Shown: positions 1 through 13,639 of the stretch, piece by piece
Layout: each line of letters begins with the position of its first letter
Numbering within the stretch: position 1 is the stretch's first letter
DNA from: Torymus aiolomorphi
Lineage: Eukaryota; Arthropoda; Insecta; Hymenoptera; Torymidae
Direction of reading: 5' to 3'
Assembly (NCBI GenBank): GCA_036365515.1
Contig: CM070876.1
Coordinates: 129,765,894 to 129,829,893, forward strand
Length of the DNA stretch: 64,000 nt
Position numbers and translations under genes: made by a program
The notes under the pieces: model-generated
The model's database searches: none
The model's input: only the letters and a program-made list of their open reading frames with translations
Told to the model about the DNA's origin: nothing

Positions 1-1727
1 TGCCGTCAAAACACGCGTTCGGTGTGGGCCTGGAAGCTAAGGCTTAGATAAAATTAAGCCAAACTCTAGTGGGAATATTATTTCCGGTAATTTCAAATTT
101 AATGTAAGGTCGAGTGACACTAGCTTTTAATAGCAAAATTAAGGCCTGCGCACACTAGAGTTTGAGCTTGCGGTAACGCATATTGTTGTTAGCGATTGAA
201 TTGTTCTAAACAATAACAATTGTGCGAAGTTGTAACGCTATCGAACAAAGAAAAGTAATTACAAATTGTTAACTTCACGTTAGTCGTCTAACAAATTGTT
301 AAAGATTTAACTTTTATTTATTTATTTATTATTAATAATTAATTCGGATGATACTCAAAATTGGAGTTTCTCGATCGGGTTCTTTTTAAACTAACCGGAA
401 CTAAAACAAAAACGTTAGACGAATTAACAACTTATTAGTTTAAATTTTACCTATTGTTAATAACAATTAAACGTAACAAAATTCAAAGTTGGAATTTTCT
501 CGCGCTTTTTAAAAAATAGCCGTATCTGATAGAGTAAATCAAAGGACCCTGCACCATTAACGTTGGAAAAGTGACTGAAGTGAAATCGCTTAATAATTTG
601 GTAACGGTAGTTCAAGACTTTCTAAAACAAAAATGTTGTATGAACTAGGGGTCTGGATGCCCGAAAAAGAAGTTACGGATACCTGAAGTTTGAGAAAAAT
701 GGTCCACGCTTGACTAACTATATATGTGTACATATTGTAACACACACGCAGTACACGCATACATTGTATACATATATTACAATATTTATATTTCTGGCAC
801 GTTTTGACGAGTAAAAAAGATACGGAACGACTGTTTTGGAGAGTTTTGGACGTTTTTGACGAGCTCGCCAAAAGAGCTAAGATACTATCGACCACTTTTG
901 GCGAGTTTTATTAATACCTCAGCCCCAGAGAGGGATATTATTTCTTTAGTCAAGCATATACTTCAATCATGGTAAAAAACTATAGCTCGCCAAATAGGTT
1001 CACCAACATACTTATATAAATATATATTTATATATTATTATTATATAATATTTATTATAATTATATTATATAGTATATATAATTCATAATTTTTTATTAT
1101 ATAATAAAGGGGAGATACTAACGGGGAATACTAAAAATAGTTGGCAAAATAAACTTTGATTTAAATAAGTCGTAATGCAGAAGGCATATTACGACATTCT
1201 GGGTGCCAGGCTAAATTATCGTACTTTAACAATAAGCCTATTTAAGGTACAGATGTAATTACTATAATTCTTAGCAATTATTTTAGCAACAGGTAGTCAT
1301 TATGCATCGTCGAGGCATTAAAATTATTACAATAGAGTTTAAAGCGCGGCAATAGTTAGAATTTTCATATCTATTTCATTTACAACTTACTTCGTTTGGA
1401 TTCGCAAATTCACCCTTACAATTTTGATACATCCCGAGTCACACGTGTACAGTAAAGATTAACTTAAATAAATCGCGGGACAATGTAAAAACGGAATTTA
1501 GAGTTGATATGAAATAACGCGCAGAGATGAAGGTATCCAAGCGCAAAGACTACGGCCTTCTGTAGGCAAGAAAAACGAATTGGTACAATAGATCAAGCTT
1601 TGCAAGCCTTACCGTTTTACAATATCTTGTCCTCTGACTCCAGGCAGGTAAAATAAACGAGATACGGTCGCGGCAGCTAAGTGATGCTAATTAATTAAAC
1701 ATAAAATTTACAACTTATAATACAAAC
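1..1727. other. AT-rich DNA without recognisable gene
   Basis: No reading frame here has protein-like composition or a recognised motif. The 1010-1100 stretch is almost pure A/T. Near 936-952 lies the complement of TGACTAAAGAAATAAT, a motif that recurs at 9083, 9373, 9850 and 10380 at the ends of an inverted-repeat element family. So part of this region is probably the tail of such an element. Nothing else can be supported. Confidence 0.6.
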
Positions 1728-1731
1728 TAAA

Positions 1732-1935
1732 TTACGCGAGGCAGAAGACACTCGCGGGATTTTTGCTATACGGCAAACGAAAGCACGGCGCGGTAGATCT
1801 GTACTGCTCTACTGGTTCCACGATGTTACCCCGTCGGGGGCCAGGAAGCGAATCCTCGAGCGTCATGTCATCCTGCTCGATGATGCCTCGCTCGTCGTCG
1901 ACGCGGTTGGCGCTGATTGGCCCTTGAACATCACC
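1732..1935 (-). other. short GC-rich open frame, unrecognised
   Basis: A minus-strand frame of about 67 codons is open between a TGA at 1936-1938 and a TAA at 1732-1734, with no ATG near its 5' side. It is GC-rich compared with the flanks and has a balanced amino-acid composition: acidic middle, then a Pro/Arg/Cys-rich end. It could be the last exon or the C-terminus of a mobile-element protein. I do not recognise it and it could be chance. Confidence 0.2.
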
Positions 1936-1982
1936 TCAACCGACGTACGGCAGCCAAGGCCGCATTTGTTGTGTCAGGATCT

Positions 1983-2183
<201 letters not shown>

Positions 2184-2759
2184 CTCTGTCGATGTACAAG
2201 TCAGCTTGAATTCCGTAGTTTCTCTCGAAAGTGAAAAATTCCATATAATTTCGACTAAAATAATTTTATTTTATTGAATTCAAATAATCTGACTCAGCAA
2301 AATTGAGTGTGCAAAGATGGAAAGGCATCATCTATATTTGCACTTCAATAAATCTTTTGCTTAAATTGAAAGAGGGTAAAAAGGCGAAGTTAAATTATTA
2401 ATTTAATTAACTCGCGAAGGCAAACAACAGAAAATTTACGTAGCTTAGGCAATTCATACGGGCTCCCATTAAGGACGCTGGCCTCAGCAATCTTCCCCAG
2501 CTGAAGTCGTCGTCGTGACGGTGTTGAGGCAAAGAACAAGGCAGCTTCTTCATTACAGTCCACTGGAACTCGTAGTATGCTCGCCCGATACAATAAAACG
2601 CATGAAAAATAACGAAATAATAAGAAATAATACAGAAATACGAGTGACCCTGGATACTGAGGTGAGGAGTTTCCTCCCGACTGCCAATTGAGAGGATTTA
2701 ATAACATGGATTCACTCTCGTATACGCGATAGTAACGTGGTAAAAATCCGCCATGTTAT

Positions 2760-2869
<110 letters not shown>

Positions 2870-2889
2870 CTATATTATTTAGAGGAGTT

Positions 2890-3115
2890 ACCACGTAGCC
2901 CCCCTCACCCCCTCCTCAGCACCCCCATCGCCCCTCCTCACCGTCCCCTCAGCGCCACACTCAGCTCCTCCTCAAAATAACGTAAAATTCAGTCAGTTTT
3001 TACGTTATTTCATGACTTATTATTCTGGTAGACTCCCCCCCCCCCCCCCCCCTCACCGCCCCCTCAGCGCCCCCTCACCCCCTCCTTAGCGCACCCGTCA
3101 GCCCCCTTCTAGCCC
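2890..3115 (+). repeat. Helitron C-rich tract with AAATAACGTAAAA hairpin
   Basis: Runs of CCCCTC and CAGCGCCCC flank an inverted repeat of AAATAACGTAAAA (2974-2986) and its complement (2998-3010). The same C-rich/hairpin/C-rich arrangement follows the 5' ends at 10496 and 22283. It appears in reverse orientation at 17160-17280, 23060-23150 and 54395-54570. It is a family-specific 5' subterminal module; the G-rich strand could form quadruplexes. Confidence 0.75.
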
Positions 3116-3362
3116 CCCCTCAATGTTCCCTAAACAATGAAATCCAATAGTACATTCTCATAATTTTTATACAAAATTTGTAATATTAAAAATGTAAATA
3201 TTATGTAAAATTTAATATTGGGAAGCAAAAAAATTATAGTCGAAAGAAGAAACAGTTTTTTCCACGCCACGTCATACCTTGGAGGTACTGTTAATGGACG
3301 AATTGGATTTTTATTTAAAGTGGTATCCTTCGACAATAGCCCTACATAACCACTTTTCCTGT

Positions 3363-3545
3363 TAAAAAAATTTTTAGAAGGATATAAATGTACAGTTAAA
3401 AGCAATTCCTTTAGAAAAACTCTTAGAAGGATACAAATGTATAGTCAGAAGCAATTCCTTTGAAAAAACTTTTAGAAGAATACAAATGTATAGTCAGAAG
3501 CAATTCGTTGGAAAAATTTTTAGAAGAATCTAAATGTATAATTAG
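3363..3545 (+). repeat. three tandem repeats of about 58-60 bp
   Basis: Three successive degenerate copies share the phrases TTAGAAGGATACAAATGTATAG and TCAGAAGCAATTC in shorter variants. They lie inside Helitron-1. A related phrase (TTTCAGAAGGATT, AGTCAGAAGCAATT) recurs in Helitron-2 near 13010-13045. Confidence 0.8.
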
Positions 3546-3984
3546 AATGTATTGAGGAGTAGGGAAGTTGTATATTACAATATATAATTGTAATATAAAA
3601 ATACATTTTAATAATTCAAATAATATTCATTCATTTGGAAACAATTCAAGTGATTTTAAATTAACTTTATTATTTATTGGCACTTATCATTTAGGTCATT
3701 ACAATATTATGTAAAATTTAATATTGGGAAGCAACAAAATTGCAGTTGAAACGAAAAAACAGTTTTTTCCACGCCACGTCACCCTAGAGGTACTGTTAAT
3801 AAGCGCGTGGGATTTATATTTCAAGTGGTATCCTTCGCCAGTAGCACTACAACCACTTTCTAAAAACTTTGGAAAAACTTTTAGAAGAATAAAAATAGGA
3901 TACCGTGATCAAAAAGGTGACCCCTCTAGGGCAAAGCTTTTGTTAATAGTCAAAGAACCTTCCAACTTTAAAACAATATGTATT

Positions 3985-4715
3985 TGAGCAAAATCTAAGC
4001 TTTTTTCGAACTTTCAACCGCCATATTGGATCAACCATTTTGAATTTCGGAAAGTCTGTTAACAAAATTGTGATCAGCGACTTCGAAACCTTTGTATTCA
4101 AATTTTGAGAAAAACCGAAGCTTTTTTCGAACTATTAACCAACATATTGGATCCGCCATTTTGAATTTCGAAAGTACAATAGCAAAATCTTGGTCAGCAA
4201 CCTTGAAAATCCCTGTATACCAATTTTCAACAAAATCTGAGCTTTTCTCGATCTTCTAACGGACATATTGGATGCACCATTATTAATTTGAATAGTCTTA
4301 TAGCAAGATTGTAATTAGCGACCTCGAAATATAAATCTTGATCAACGACCTCGAAAACCTCTGTATACAAACTTTAAGCAAAGTCTAAGCTTCCTTTGAA
4401 CTTTTAACCAACAAATGGATCCGACATTTTGAATGTCGAAAGTCTTACAGCAAAATCGTAATGAGCGACTTCGAAACCTCTGTATTCCAATTTTGAGAAA
4501 AATCTAAGCTTCCTTCGAACTTTTGACAGCCCTTTTGAATTTCGGAAGTCTGTTAGCAAAATCATGATCAGCGACTTCGAAACCTGTGTATTCCAAATTT
4601 GAGAAAAACCTAAGCTTTTTTCGAACTAGTAACCGCCATATTAGATCCGCCATTTTGAACTTCGAAATTTCAGTAGCAAAATCTTGATCAGCGACCTCAC
4701 AAATCTCTGATATAA
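3985..4715 (+). repeat. six degenerate tandem repeats of about 118 bp
   Basis: Each unit carries an AATCTAAGCTT..TTCGAAC segment, then ATATTGGATC..CCATTTTGAATTTCG, then AGCAAAATC..GATCAGCGACTTCGAAA, then CTGTATTCCAA. About six copies are discernible and one has an internal partial duplication (around 4320-4380). The array lies inside Helitron-1, directly before its Rep/helicase fragment. It is non-coding as far as can be seen. Confidence 0.85.
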
Positions 4716-4734
4716 AACTTTGATATTTTATTTT

Positions 4735-5175
4735 ATTTCATTAAAAAGAAAGATTGTATCTATGGCTTGGACAGGAATAGCTTCTATTTTATTACCAAAG
4801 GGTATGATCAGTCATCGTACATTTAGATTACTTTTAGATTTAAGTAATATTGAAAGTGCATTTGTAAAATTAGATTTTGATAAAAAAAAATTGAGTCCAT
4901 TTAAGTCCAATGGAAGCTGCATGGCAACAATTTACGTTGTGTAGTAGAAGTCATACAGTTATAAGATTATCTATTCATACAGAAGATCAACAGAAGATTA
5001 TTTTTGATAAAAAAAATATATTAAATGAATTAAATAAATGGGCAACTACATTAACAGCATGGTTTAAATTAAATAAAAATTATAATTTTACGAAAAAAAT
5101 GAAATATGTAAACATACCACAATACTATATTTTTTCTAATGAAAAAAGTAGTTCTTTTATACTTACGGTAACAAT
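4735..5175 (+). pseudogene. scrambled Helitron helicase/Rep fragment
   Basis: Two pieces of a Helitron RepHel protein are fused in the wrong order. The 5' piece (4744-4890) matches the start of the PIF1-type helicase after Walker A (AWTGIASILLPKG, SHRTFRL). The 3' piece (from about 4893) matches the segment before the helicase (SPxEAAW...RSHTVIRLSIHTE, then LTAWFKLN). In intact RepHel the second precedes the first. Several frameshifts break the frame. Helitron-2 has the same joint at about 13780, so the rearrangement predates the split of the two copies. Not functional. Confidence 0.8.
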
Positions 5176-5320
5176 TATTAAAATAATAAATTATCTATGA
5201 CTTTATGAAACAGTCATTTTTATCAAAAGTATATCATTTAAAACGTTTTCTATTATATTAATTTTTTCAACACGTCGGGGATTGGCGAGCGGAGCGAGCA
5301 GGGGGGCGAAGCCCCACTAG

Positions 5321-6588
5321 TGTATATATATGAACAGATCCATTACCTTTCGACAAAAGTTTTCCGGGCCATCTCTCCGATTTATCCCATAATTTTTTGT
5401 CTAAAAATATATTAAATAAAAATAACGTCTGCCAAGTTTCAGCCCCAAAGGTCTCATTAAACATAACCTAGAATTTTAAAAAATTATTGAAAATGATCAT
5501 TTTTCTTGAGCCTTCTATTCAAGCTTTTTAGGTGTTCAACGCGAAAAATACCTTTTCGTTTCAATCTCTCGTTTAGGTAACGCTACATATGTAAGAACGT
5601 AAACATCAAAATTTCGAGTTTTTTGGTCATTTTTAAACTTACCCTGTTTTCTCAAATCAAAAGATAATTAGATTCTTAAAAAATCATTTTTTTCGTCTTT
5701 TTTAAGCTTTAATTTCTTTTTTGGCGATTTAAATTTTGATATTTCAGTCCAAAGTTATATCCACTTGAATACCACCCTTTTTCACCCTTTTTTAAAAATT
5801 CGTCTTTCTTGAGGTGCTGTAACTATTTTCTACATAAATATTTTTTCTTCAAATCTAGAGGAGATTTTTCTTCATTTCATATGTAATTGAACTCCTCAAG
5901 GCCCATTTTTGGGAAACACTTTCCGCAAATGTGATGGCTTCTTTTCCATGCCCATTTTCTGTATGCTATTATATCGAGGAGCTCCCGCAGTTCAGTATGA
6001 TGAAAACACTCCTCTCTAGGACTCGCAAACAACCAATGGAATCATATTTGGACATAAAATAAAATAAGATTTGGCCATTAATACACACACTTTTTGTGCT
6101 ACTGTAACTTCAAAAAACCGTACTTTTACATTTTATTCAGTCAATTAAAAAAAATAGAAAAATTTAGAGTAATATCAGGACAATTTTGTTTTCCAATTAT
6201 CTTTTATACATGTTGTTATAGTTGTTCATGTATTATATCCTATGTATTTCACTGTATCGGTTTTTGTTCACTTTTTTGTTTGTGGCGAGCTAAAAACTGA
6301 ACAACGTCCATAGACTATATGCACATCATCACCACTGAACAATGACAAACAATGATACATGATGTATATCATTTTGTATGCGTTGCTTTCTAGTTGATCC
6401 ACTAATGTTTAAACAACTTAAAGAAATTTAAACACAAAAATAGGTTTACAAACCAAACAATATTATGAAAAAAACAAATTATAATTAAATGAATATACAA
6501 ACGGTGAATATTAAGTAATTGTTTTTGTGCACAATTTGTGTCCTTATTAGAAATACGTACTATCGTATATATGCATCTTTTTCACTTT
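5321..6588. other. non-coding region, no gene recognised
   Basis: AT-rich sequence between Helitron-1 and a CT-rich tract. The short frame at 6094-6300 is hydrophobic and Cys-rich but has no motif and lies in T-rich sequence, so I do not call it. Text such as TTTTTGGTCATTTTTAAAC around 5620 suggests old repeat remnants. I see nothing else. Confidence 0.5.
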
Positions 6589-6698
6589 ATCTCTCTCTCT
6601 CTAATTTTCTCCCTTCTTCTCTCCCTCCCTCCCTCCCTCTCTCTCTCTCATTCTCTCCCACCTTCCCTCCCTCCCTCCCTCCCTCTCTCTCTCTCTAT
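6589..6698. repeat. CT/CCCT low-complexity tract
   Basis: Alternating runs of CTCTCT and CCCTCCCTCCCT. Ser/Leu/Pro-rich frames across it come from composition only. Confidence 0.95.
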
Positions 6699-7031
6699 TT
6701 ATATAATTTTAGTATTTTAATATCCTCTCTGTACAGGGAACTCACTCTCTCCGATTGCTGACATATTATGTTATGTATTGCTCTGTACTGTAATTGACAC
6801 TGGTTAAGAAGGACCAAGAGTTCTTAGCCATTAAATAAATTATCTTATCCCCAAACATCAACATGGCGGCGGAGGAGCGTGTGCCTCCTGACAAACGCGA
6901 GAAAAAAACGTGTTGTAAAAGGAAAATCGCAGCAGTTGTACGTATAATTTTTTGATAAGGTATATTATGGACCCTGTTACAGTGCTGTAAGTGAAAAACG
7001 TTTCATCAATGATTCACTAGTTATATGTCCT

Positions 7032-8387
7032 GATCACGAAGACATAAAACTAACCTCAAAACTGAACACCAACGAAGATTTGCTGAGTGAAAATCCAAAA
7101 TTACTGATTGCACAAATCAATACAAAAAAACAAGAAGAAACAAGACAAGACATTCTAAAGGAAATAGCAAACGAATCACTCAATGACCAAAACACAATAA
7201 TACATGAAGAAAAAACAGAATGAGAAGTGCTAAAAATAGAAAATGCAATACTGAAACAACTGAATACTGAACTCAGACACAAGAATTTATTACTTAAGCA
7301 GCTACTGGCTATAGAAAAAAGTAAAGATAGTAATGTTAATACAACAAAATCTTTTGCGGAAATTGTGACAAGTTCAAAGCCTCCTCTTAAACGCATACCT
7401 AAATTGATTATTAAAAAGAATGAGAAAAACGACAAGTTTAATATAAAAAACCTTATTACAGAAATAATAACTAAAGACACTAATATACATGCGAAAAGAA
7501 TAATAGTAAATAGTGAAAATGAAGTAATTATAAGCTGTCTTGATGAAAATAGTGTTAACATTACTGAAGAACTTCTAAATGAAAATTTGTCCGAGCACTG
7601 CATGATTGAAAACGAAAAAATGCTCAACCCTAAAATAAAAGTGGTTGGTGTCGATAACATTTTCAACATGAGTTTAATAGAAATCCAAAAAGACATAAAC
7701 GAAAGAAATTTCAAAAACTACAACACAAAGTGTCAAACAGTGCATATGTACACAAATGAAAAAACAAATTTAAGTAGTGTAATTCTTGAAGTGCCAGCTG
7801 CTATTCACAAGCAAATAATGGAATACAGCAAAAGTATATTTGCAGGTTATCAAAAATGTAGAGTTTTTGATATCATAAACACCAAACCTTGTGCAAATTG
7901 TGCTGGTTTCGGCCATAATAACAACAAGTGCAGAAATAAAACTACCTGCTTAATATGTGCGGGAGAGCATAAAACAGTACAATGTGATAGAGTACGTAAA
8001 CTCAAATGTGCTAACTGTGCTGTCAGTAATTTAAAACATAAGACAAAATACAACTGTAACCATGAGGCGACAGATAGTGACAACTGTGATATTTTTAAGA
8101 ATAAACTAAAAAAATATATAGCAAGTGTAGATTATTTAATAAAACCAAAAATTTATAGATATATAAATAAAGTCGGTAAGGAAGAACACAATAATCCTCG
8201 AAAGATAATAGATGGTAACATGCAGCAGCAATACATGGTAAAAAGCATCTCTAACCTGTCTACAAATTCAAATTCAACAACAATAGTAAACACAAATAGT
8301 GCAACTACATCAACATCTACGCCTCAACAAGCCAGCTCCAAAGCAAATAAGTCTACAGTCAAAAATGCGAATAAATTTAAAAAATAA
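7032..8387 (+). pseudogene. LINE ORF1 (Gag-like, zinc knuckles)
   Basis: The frame runs from about 7000 to TAA 8385-8387, broken by TGA at 7221-7223; downstream of it 386 codons are open. The N-terminal part is Lys/Glu/Asn-rich and probably coiled coil. The centre resembles the RNA-binding region that precedes the knuckles in Jockey ORF1. The C-terminal third carries the array CANCAGFGHNNNKC, CLICAGEHKTVQC, CANC...H..NC. The last 50 residues are a Ser/Thr/Asn-rich tail. Family role: nucleic-acid binding and RNP formation for retrotransposition. The residues just upstream of the TGA look like the end of a PHD-like finger (CPDHED), but that is tentative. Confidence 0.8.
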
Positions 8388-8390
8388 ATA

Positions 8391-8830
8391 ATGGCTTGTA
8401 GTTTTGATTTCTTAGAAACAATGGGAAAAGATACAATTCAGCGTGAAAAAACTTGTACTAGTATTGTAACTCTCAACAAAACTTTAAGCAATAAAAATGA
8501 TTTAATACTTCTTGTTAACATTAGAAGCATGAACAAAAATTTTGACAAATTAAAAATATTGTAAGAATACAGAGTTTAGCGACTAAACCATCAATAATAA
8601 TTTGTACAGAAACTTTTAACCAAGTAAATTATAAAGAGTATGATCTAAATGGCTATGATAGCTACTACAACGAGAGTAGAGTAAACGGAAATAATGGAGT
8701 AATTGTTTTTGTAAATAAAAATATTTGTCAAGTAACCAAAACGATTGAATCTGGTAGGATTAAAATAATTAATACAAAAATTACATTAAACATCGGTAAT
8801 AACTTACAAGAAAACGTCCCGAACTGTCGA
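8391..8830 (+). pseudogene. LINE ORF2, endonuclease start only
   Basis: ATG 8391 lies three bases after the ORF1 stop, as in Jockey-like elements. The first 57 codons lead into LLVNIRSMNKNFDKLKIL, the usual opening of the APE-type endonuclease. Then TAA 8562-8564 follows and the protein continues one frame back with ICTETF (the catalytic TE motif), YDLNGYDSYYNESR and NGVIVFV. It stops about 140 residues into the domain. The nuclease, reverse transcriptase and 3' end are lost. The frameshift and truncation make it a dead copy. Confidence 0.75.
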
Positions 8831-9372
8831 ATTAAAAAAATTATAAAAACTGTACTAGGTAGTAGCCCTTCATGAGACATTCACAAATATATTTTTTTTA
8901 TCGGCAACCAAGGACTTTTTGAGGGTTAAATCCACGACGGAAGGTCACATTCAATTTTCTTTATGAAACAAATGGAAAAATGTTTCTTATAAACATTATG
9001 TTTATTATAGACACACTTATCGGGGTTTATGGAGCCCAACCATGTATATTAGTACCTACAGCCGAGAGTTCCCTATGGCAAGTGACTAAAGAAATAATGG
9101 ACCCTGGGGCTATAGACTCTAGGCCGGGGCGCATAAGCCCCTATATTTAGAAATATTATGAAGCCCGGGCTGCATAATCAAAATCGGGCTCGATAAACCC
9201 CTATATATAAAAAAAACGGGCTTTATAAACCCCTTTCGAGAAATGTATTATATATATATATATATATATATATATCATTATACGGTATTTTGAGGATTTC
9301 ATAAAGAATTTGTACAATAGTGGTGACACAAATATAAACATTGTTATAAACAACCAATAAACAAGCGCGTAA
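8831..9372. other. non-coding repeat remnants
   Basis: No coding potential. GTGACTAAAGAAATAATGGACCCTGGGGCTATAG-type sequence at 9083-9120 is an end motif of the inverted-repeat family seen at 9373-10393. Short repeated phrases such as GGGGC.TAAGCCCCTATAT (9125-9235) follow, then a (TA)n run at 9247-9276. Confidence 0.5.
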
Positions 9373-10393
<1,021 letters not shown>

Positions 10394-10986
10394 ACTTATA
10401 TACTGTTTAACGTTTTATACCTACTTCTATTGCAGAAAACCTGTAGGTGTCCTGGAAGGTAGCAGTGTACTAAGTTATATATATATATATAACTTTCTAT
10501 ATTATAAAGAGGAATGTTACCTTGTAGTTCCCCCCCCCCCTCCTCAGCGCCCCTTCGCCCCCCCCCTCAGCGCCCTCCTCAGCTACTCATCAAAATAACG
10601 TAAAATTCCGTCATTTTTTACGTTATTTTGTGACTTATTATTCTGGTAGACTCCCCCCTCAACCCCTCTCCGGCGCCCCCTTCCCCCCTCAGTGCCCCCT
10701 CGCCCCTCCTCACACCCCTCAATGTCCCCTAAACAATGAAATAAAATAGGACATTCTCATAGTTTTTATACAAAATTTTTAATATTAAAAATGTAAATAT
10801 TATGTAAAATTTAATATTGGAAAGCAAAAAAATTATAGTTGAAACGAAAAAACAGTTTTTCCCACGCCAGGTCTCTGGAGGTATTTTTAATGGACCCCTT
10901 GGATTCTTAGTTAAAGTGGCAGCCTTCGACAATAGCCCTACATAACCACTTTCCCTGTTAGAAACATTTTTAGACTTTTTAGATTT

Positions 10987-12931
10987 TTAAAACATTTTTA
11001 GCAATATTTTTCATATTATCTGCACCAAAAAAAATTTCCGACCTATCATGTCCGACGTAAAATTTCATGCTCTTTCAGAATATGGCCTCAGAATTTATCT
11101 AAAATCACTGCTAAAAAAGTTATAAACAAATATTTACAAAAAACGCGATTTTTTCAACTGAAAAAAATTTTTTTGTAGCTAGAGAAGTGTCCTCGAGTCC
11201 TAAATTTTAAGACACATGGAGAACAAAATCGAAAATCCAACATGGCGGTTCTCAAAATGGCGTCCGAAGTGAACATTTTTTTGAAAAATTTCAGGATACT
11301 ATAACTTGAAAACCATGAGCTTTTCTGAAAAAATGCTAAGAATGAAAAGTTCTTAGAATTCGTCAAGAAATACACTGAAATTTTTCCAGATTTTTTTCAT
11401 GAAATTTTGAAAATTTTTTTATTTGGATTTTTGAAAATATCCAAAGTTCACAAAAAATTATGAAAAAATTCCAGTGTAATCTCTGATGAATTTTAAGCAT
11501 TTTTTGTTCTTTCTAATTTTTTCCAAAAGTTGGTAGTTTTCGAGAAAAAAATCCTAAACATATTATATATATGTATATACATGCATATGTTAATCGGCTT
11601 CCGCTGGGTCGCCGTCCATGAGCAGAACAGAGAAGCTTACTCTATAAGTAAAAGTGAGTTATGCAGTAAGAATATGAGTTTGACTAAAGGGTACACTGTG
11701 TAATACAGTAGACCCATTCTTTTGAAGTCACTTGACCGTTAACCGTTAAATAGTGATTTTTACTACATTTTTCTTTGAGAGAATAGAATTGCGAAATCAT
11801 TATCGTTTTTTCTATATTCTCGAAAAAATTTTCATTTCATTATTTCCGAAAATAGTAAGAGTATGCACAAGTCGATTTTATTTTTTGTATTCTTGAACAG
11901 AGTGCTGCTCATAGGAGTTGAAAGAGATTTTCCTTTTTATCATAATTTTTTGGACATTACCGTGTACAAAATATGTCGAGTACGTCAAAAAAAAAGGAAA
12001 TCGTCTCGAATAAGATCAAATGTATGTGTTGAGGAAGATGAAAATTCTCGAATAATCATTCTTCCTACTGCCGATTATTCCGGCGAGTCAGATTCGGATA
12101 TTGAATCTGAAAAAGTAGGTGTCGCAGATCATGCTGCTATTACAGATTTTCAGGATGAAAATATATTACATGAGTACTCAGAATTATCGGTGATGTTCCA
12201 GGTCATATTCTTACTGCGTAACTCACTTTTACTTATAGAGTAAGCTTCTCTGTTCTGCTCATGGACGGCGACCCAGCGGAAGCCGATTAACATATGCATG
12301 TATCATATATATAATATGTTTAGGATTTTTTTTCTCGAAAACTATCAACTTTTGGAAAAAATTAGAAAGAACAAAAAATGCTTAAAATTTATCAGAGAAT
12401 ACACTGGAATTTTTTCAGAATTTTTTGTGAATTTTTGGAAATTTTCAAAAATCCAAATAAAAAAATTTTCAAAATTTCATGAAAAAAATCTGGAAAAATT
12501 TCAGTGTATTTCTTGACGAATTCTAAGAACTTTTCATTCTTAGCATTTTTTCAGGAAAGCTCATGGTTTTCAAGTTAGAGTATCCTGAAATTTTTCAAAA
12601 AAATGTTCACTTCGGACGCCATTTTGAGAACCACCATGTTGGATTTTCGATTTTGTACCCCATGTGTCTTAAAATTTAGGACTCGAGAACACTTCTCTAG
12701 CTGCAAAAAAATGTGCATCTTAGCGATTTCTTAAAAAATCGCGTTTTTTTGTAAATATTTGTTTATAACTTTTTTAGCAGTGATTTTAGACAAATTTTGA
12801 AGCCATATTCTGAAAGAGCATAAAATTTTACGTCGGACATGATAGGTCGGAAATTTTTTTTGGTGCAGATAATATGAAAAATAACTGCATGAAATTTCGT
12901 TGAAAATGTAGGACATTTGGGCTTTAATGGG
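10987..12931 (+). mobile_element. piggyBac-like element, copy 1 (left end lost)
   Basis: This region matches, in opposite orientation, the complete element at 40531-42552. The right end is intact: GGACATTTGGGCTTTAATGGG followed by TTAA (12932-12935). The first 45-50 bp of the left end, including the CCCATTAAAGCCC terminus, are replaced by unrelated sequence, so the copy is truncated. It has the same plan of two inverted arms of about 700 bp (10987-11700 and 12190-12931) around a loop with a small acidic reading frame. TTAA plus CCC termini are the piggyBac hallmark. Confidence 0.75.
11956..12243 (+). pseudogene. acidic N-terminal piggyBac-like ORF, frameshifted
   Basis: The acidic protein segment (CVEEDENSR, YSGESDSDIESEKVG, DFQDENILHEYSEL) is nearly identical to the frame at 41244-41492. 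Here an ATG giving MSSTSKK is followed by an A-run that is one base longer, so the start is out of frame with the rest. Acidic N-termini of this kind precede the catalytic domain of piggyBac transposases. No catalytic domain follows, because the frame runs directly into the right inverted arm. Confidence 0.6.
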
Positions 12932-13089
12932 TTAACTGTCAAATAACCTTACAAATGTATAATGTGGATATCTCAAGTGTATAATTTTTCAACAGTTCGT
13001 TGAAAAAACTTTCAGAAGGATTACATAATAGTCAGAAGCAATTACATTCGAAAAACTTTTAAAAGGATATAAATACCATACCGTGATTA

Positions 13090-13320
13090 AAAAGGTGGAT
13101 CTCCCAAGGCAAGGCTTATGTTAACAGTGAAGGAATCTTCATACTTTAAGAAAGGAAACGAAAAGAGCTGATTCCTCCAGGGAAAGGCTTATGTTAACAG
13201 CCAAGGAACCTTCAAACTTTAACAAAAGAAATGCAAAAAGGTGGTTTCTTCAGAGCAAGGCTTAACAGTCAAGAATCCTTCAAACTTCAACAAAGGAAAC
13301 GTAAATTACGGGCTACAATT
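13090..13320 (+). repeat. three tandem repeats of about 75 bp
   Basis: Three degenerate copies share AGGCTTATGTTAACAG, AAGGAATCTTCA and CAAAGGAAACG-type phrases. They lie in Helitron-2 in the place held by the 118 bp array in Helitron-1. Minisatellites at this position look like a habit of the family. Confidence 0.75.
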
Positions 13321-13639
13321 GAAAAAAAGCAGTTTTCTCAAAAAATATGGATTTTTCGAATCATTGCACTATGGTCGAACTGGCCCTTGTGAATATCCCT
13401 AACGTATCTCGAACATATACTATATCCCTAATATATCTTAGACATATAATAAAAATAAATGATATAAGAAAAGGAATTAGATCTTTTTAATAAATAGTAA
13501 AGTATAGGAACAAAGTGCATTGCTGAACGAATAAGGTACTTCTCGCTACTGTCGAATTCTCGTTTTTTATTAACTTGATAAAATATCTGGTAAAACATTT
13601 TTATATAAAACATTGATATATTATTTTATTTTATTAAAA

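Larger units (their letters stand above)
6862..8830 (+). mobile_element. Jockey/CR1-type LINE fragment (ORF1 plus truncated ORF2)
   Basis: The order is a short upstream segment (from an ATG at 6862), an ORF1 with a Gag-type CCHC zinc-knuckle array, and three bases later the start of an ORF2 beginning with an endonuclease-like segment. That is the layout of non-LTR retrotransposons of the Jockey/CR1 group. Coding similarity fades at about 8830, so reverse transcriptase and the 3' tail are absent. It is broken by an in-frame TGA in ORF1 and a frameshift early in ORF2. The exact clade cannot be settled by eye. Confidence 0.75.

Noticed and set aside
2390..2707. 105-codon minus-strand frame
   Set aside because: Starts in AT-rich DNA, no motif, mixed composition; could be chance. 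Not strong enough to call.
7034..7714. 226-codon minus-strand hydrophobic frame
   Set aside because: Antisense of the LINE ORF1; the Phe/Ser/Leu composition arises from A-rich sense codons, and the sense frame has zinc knuckles.
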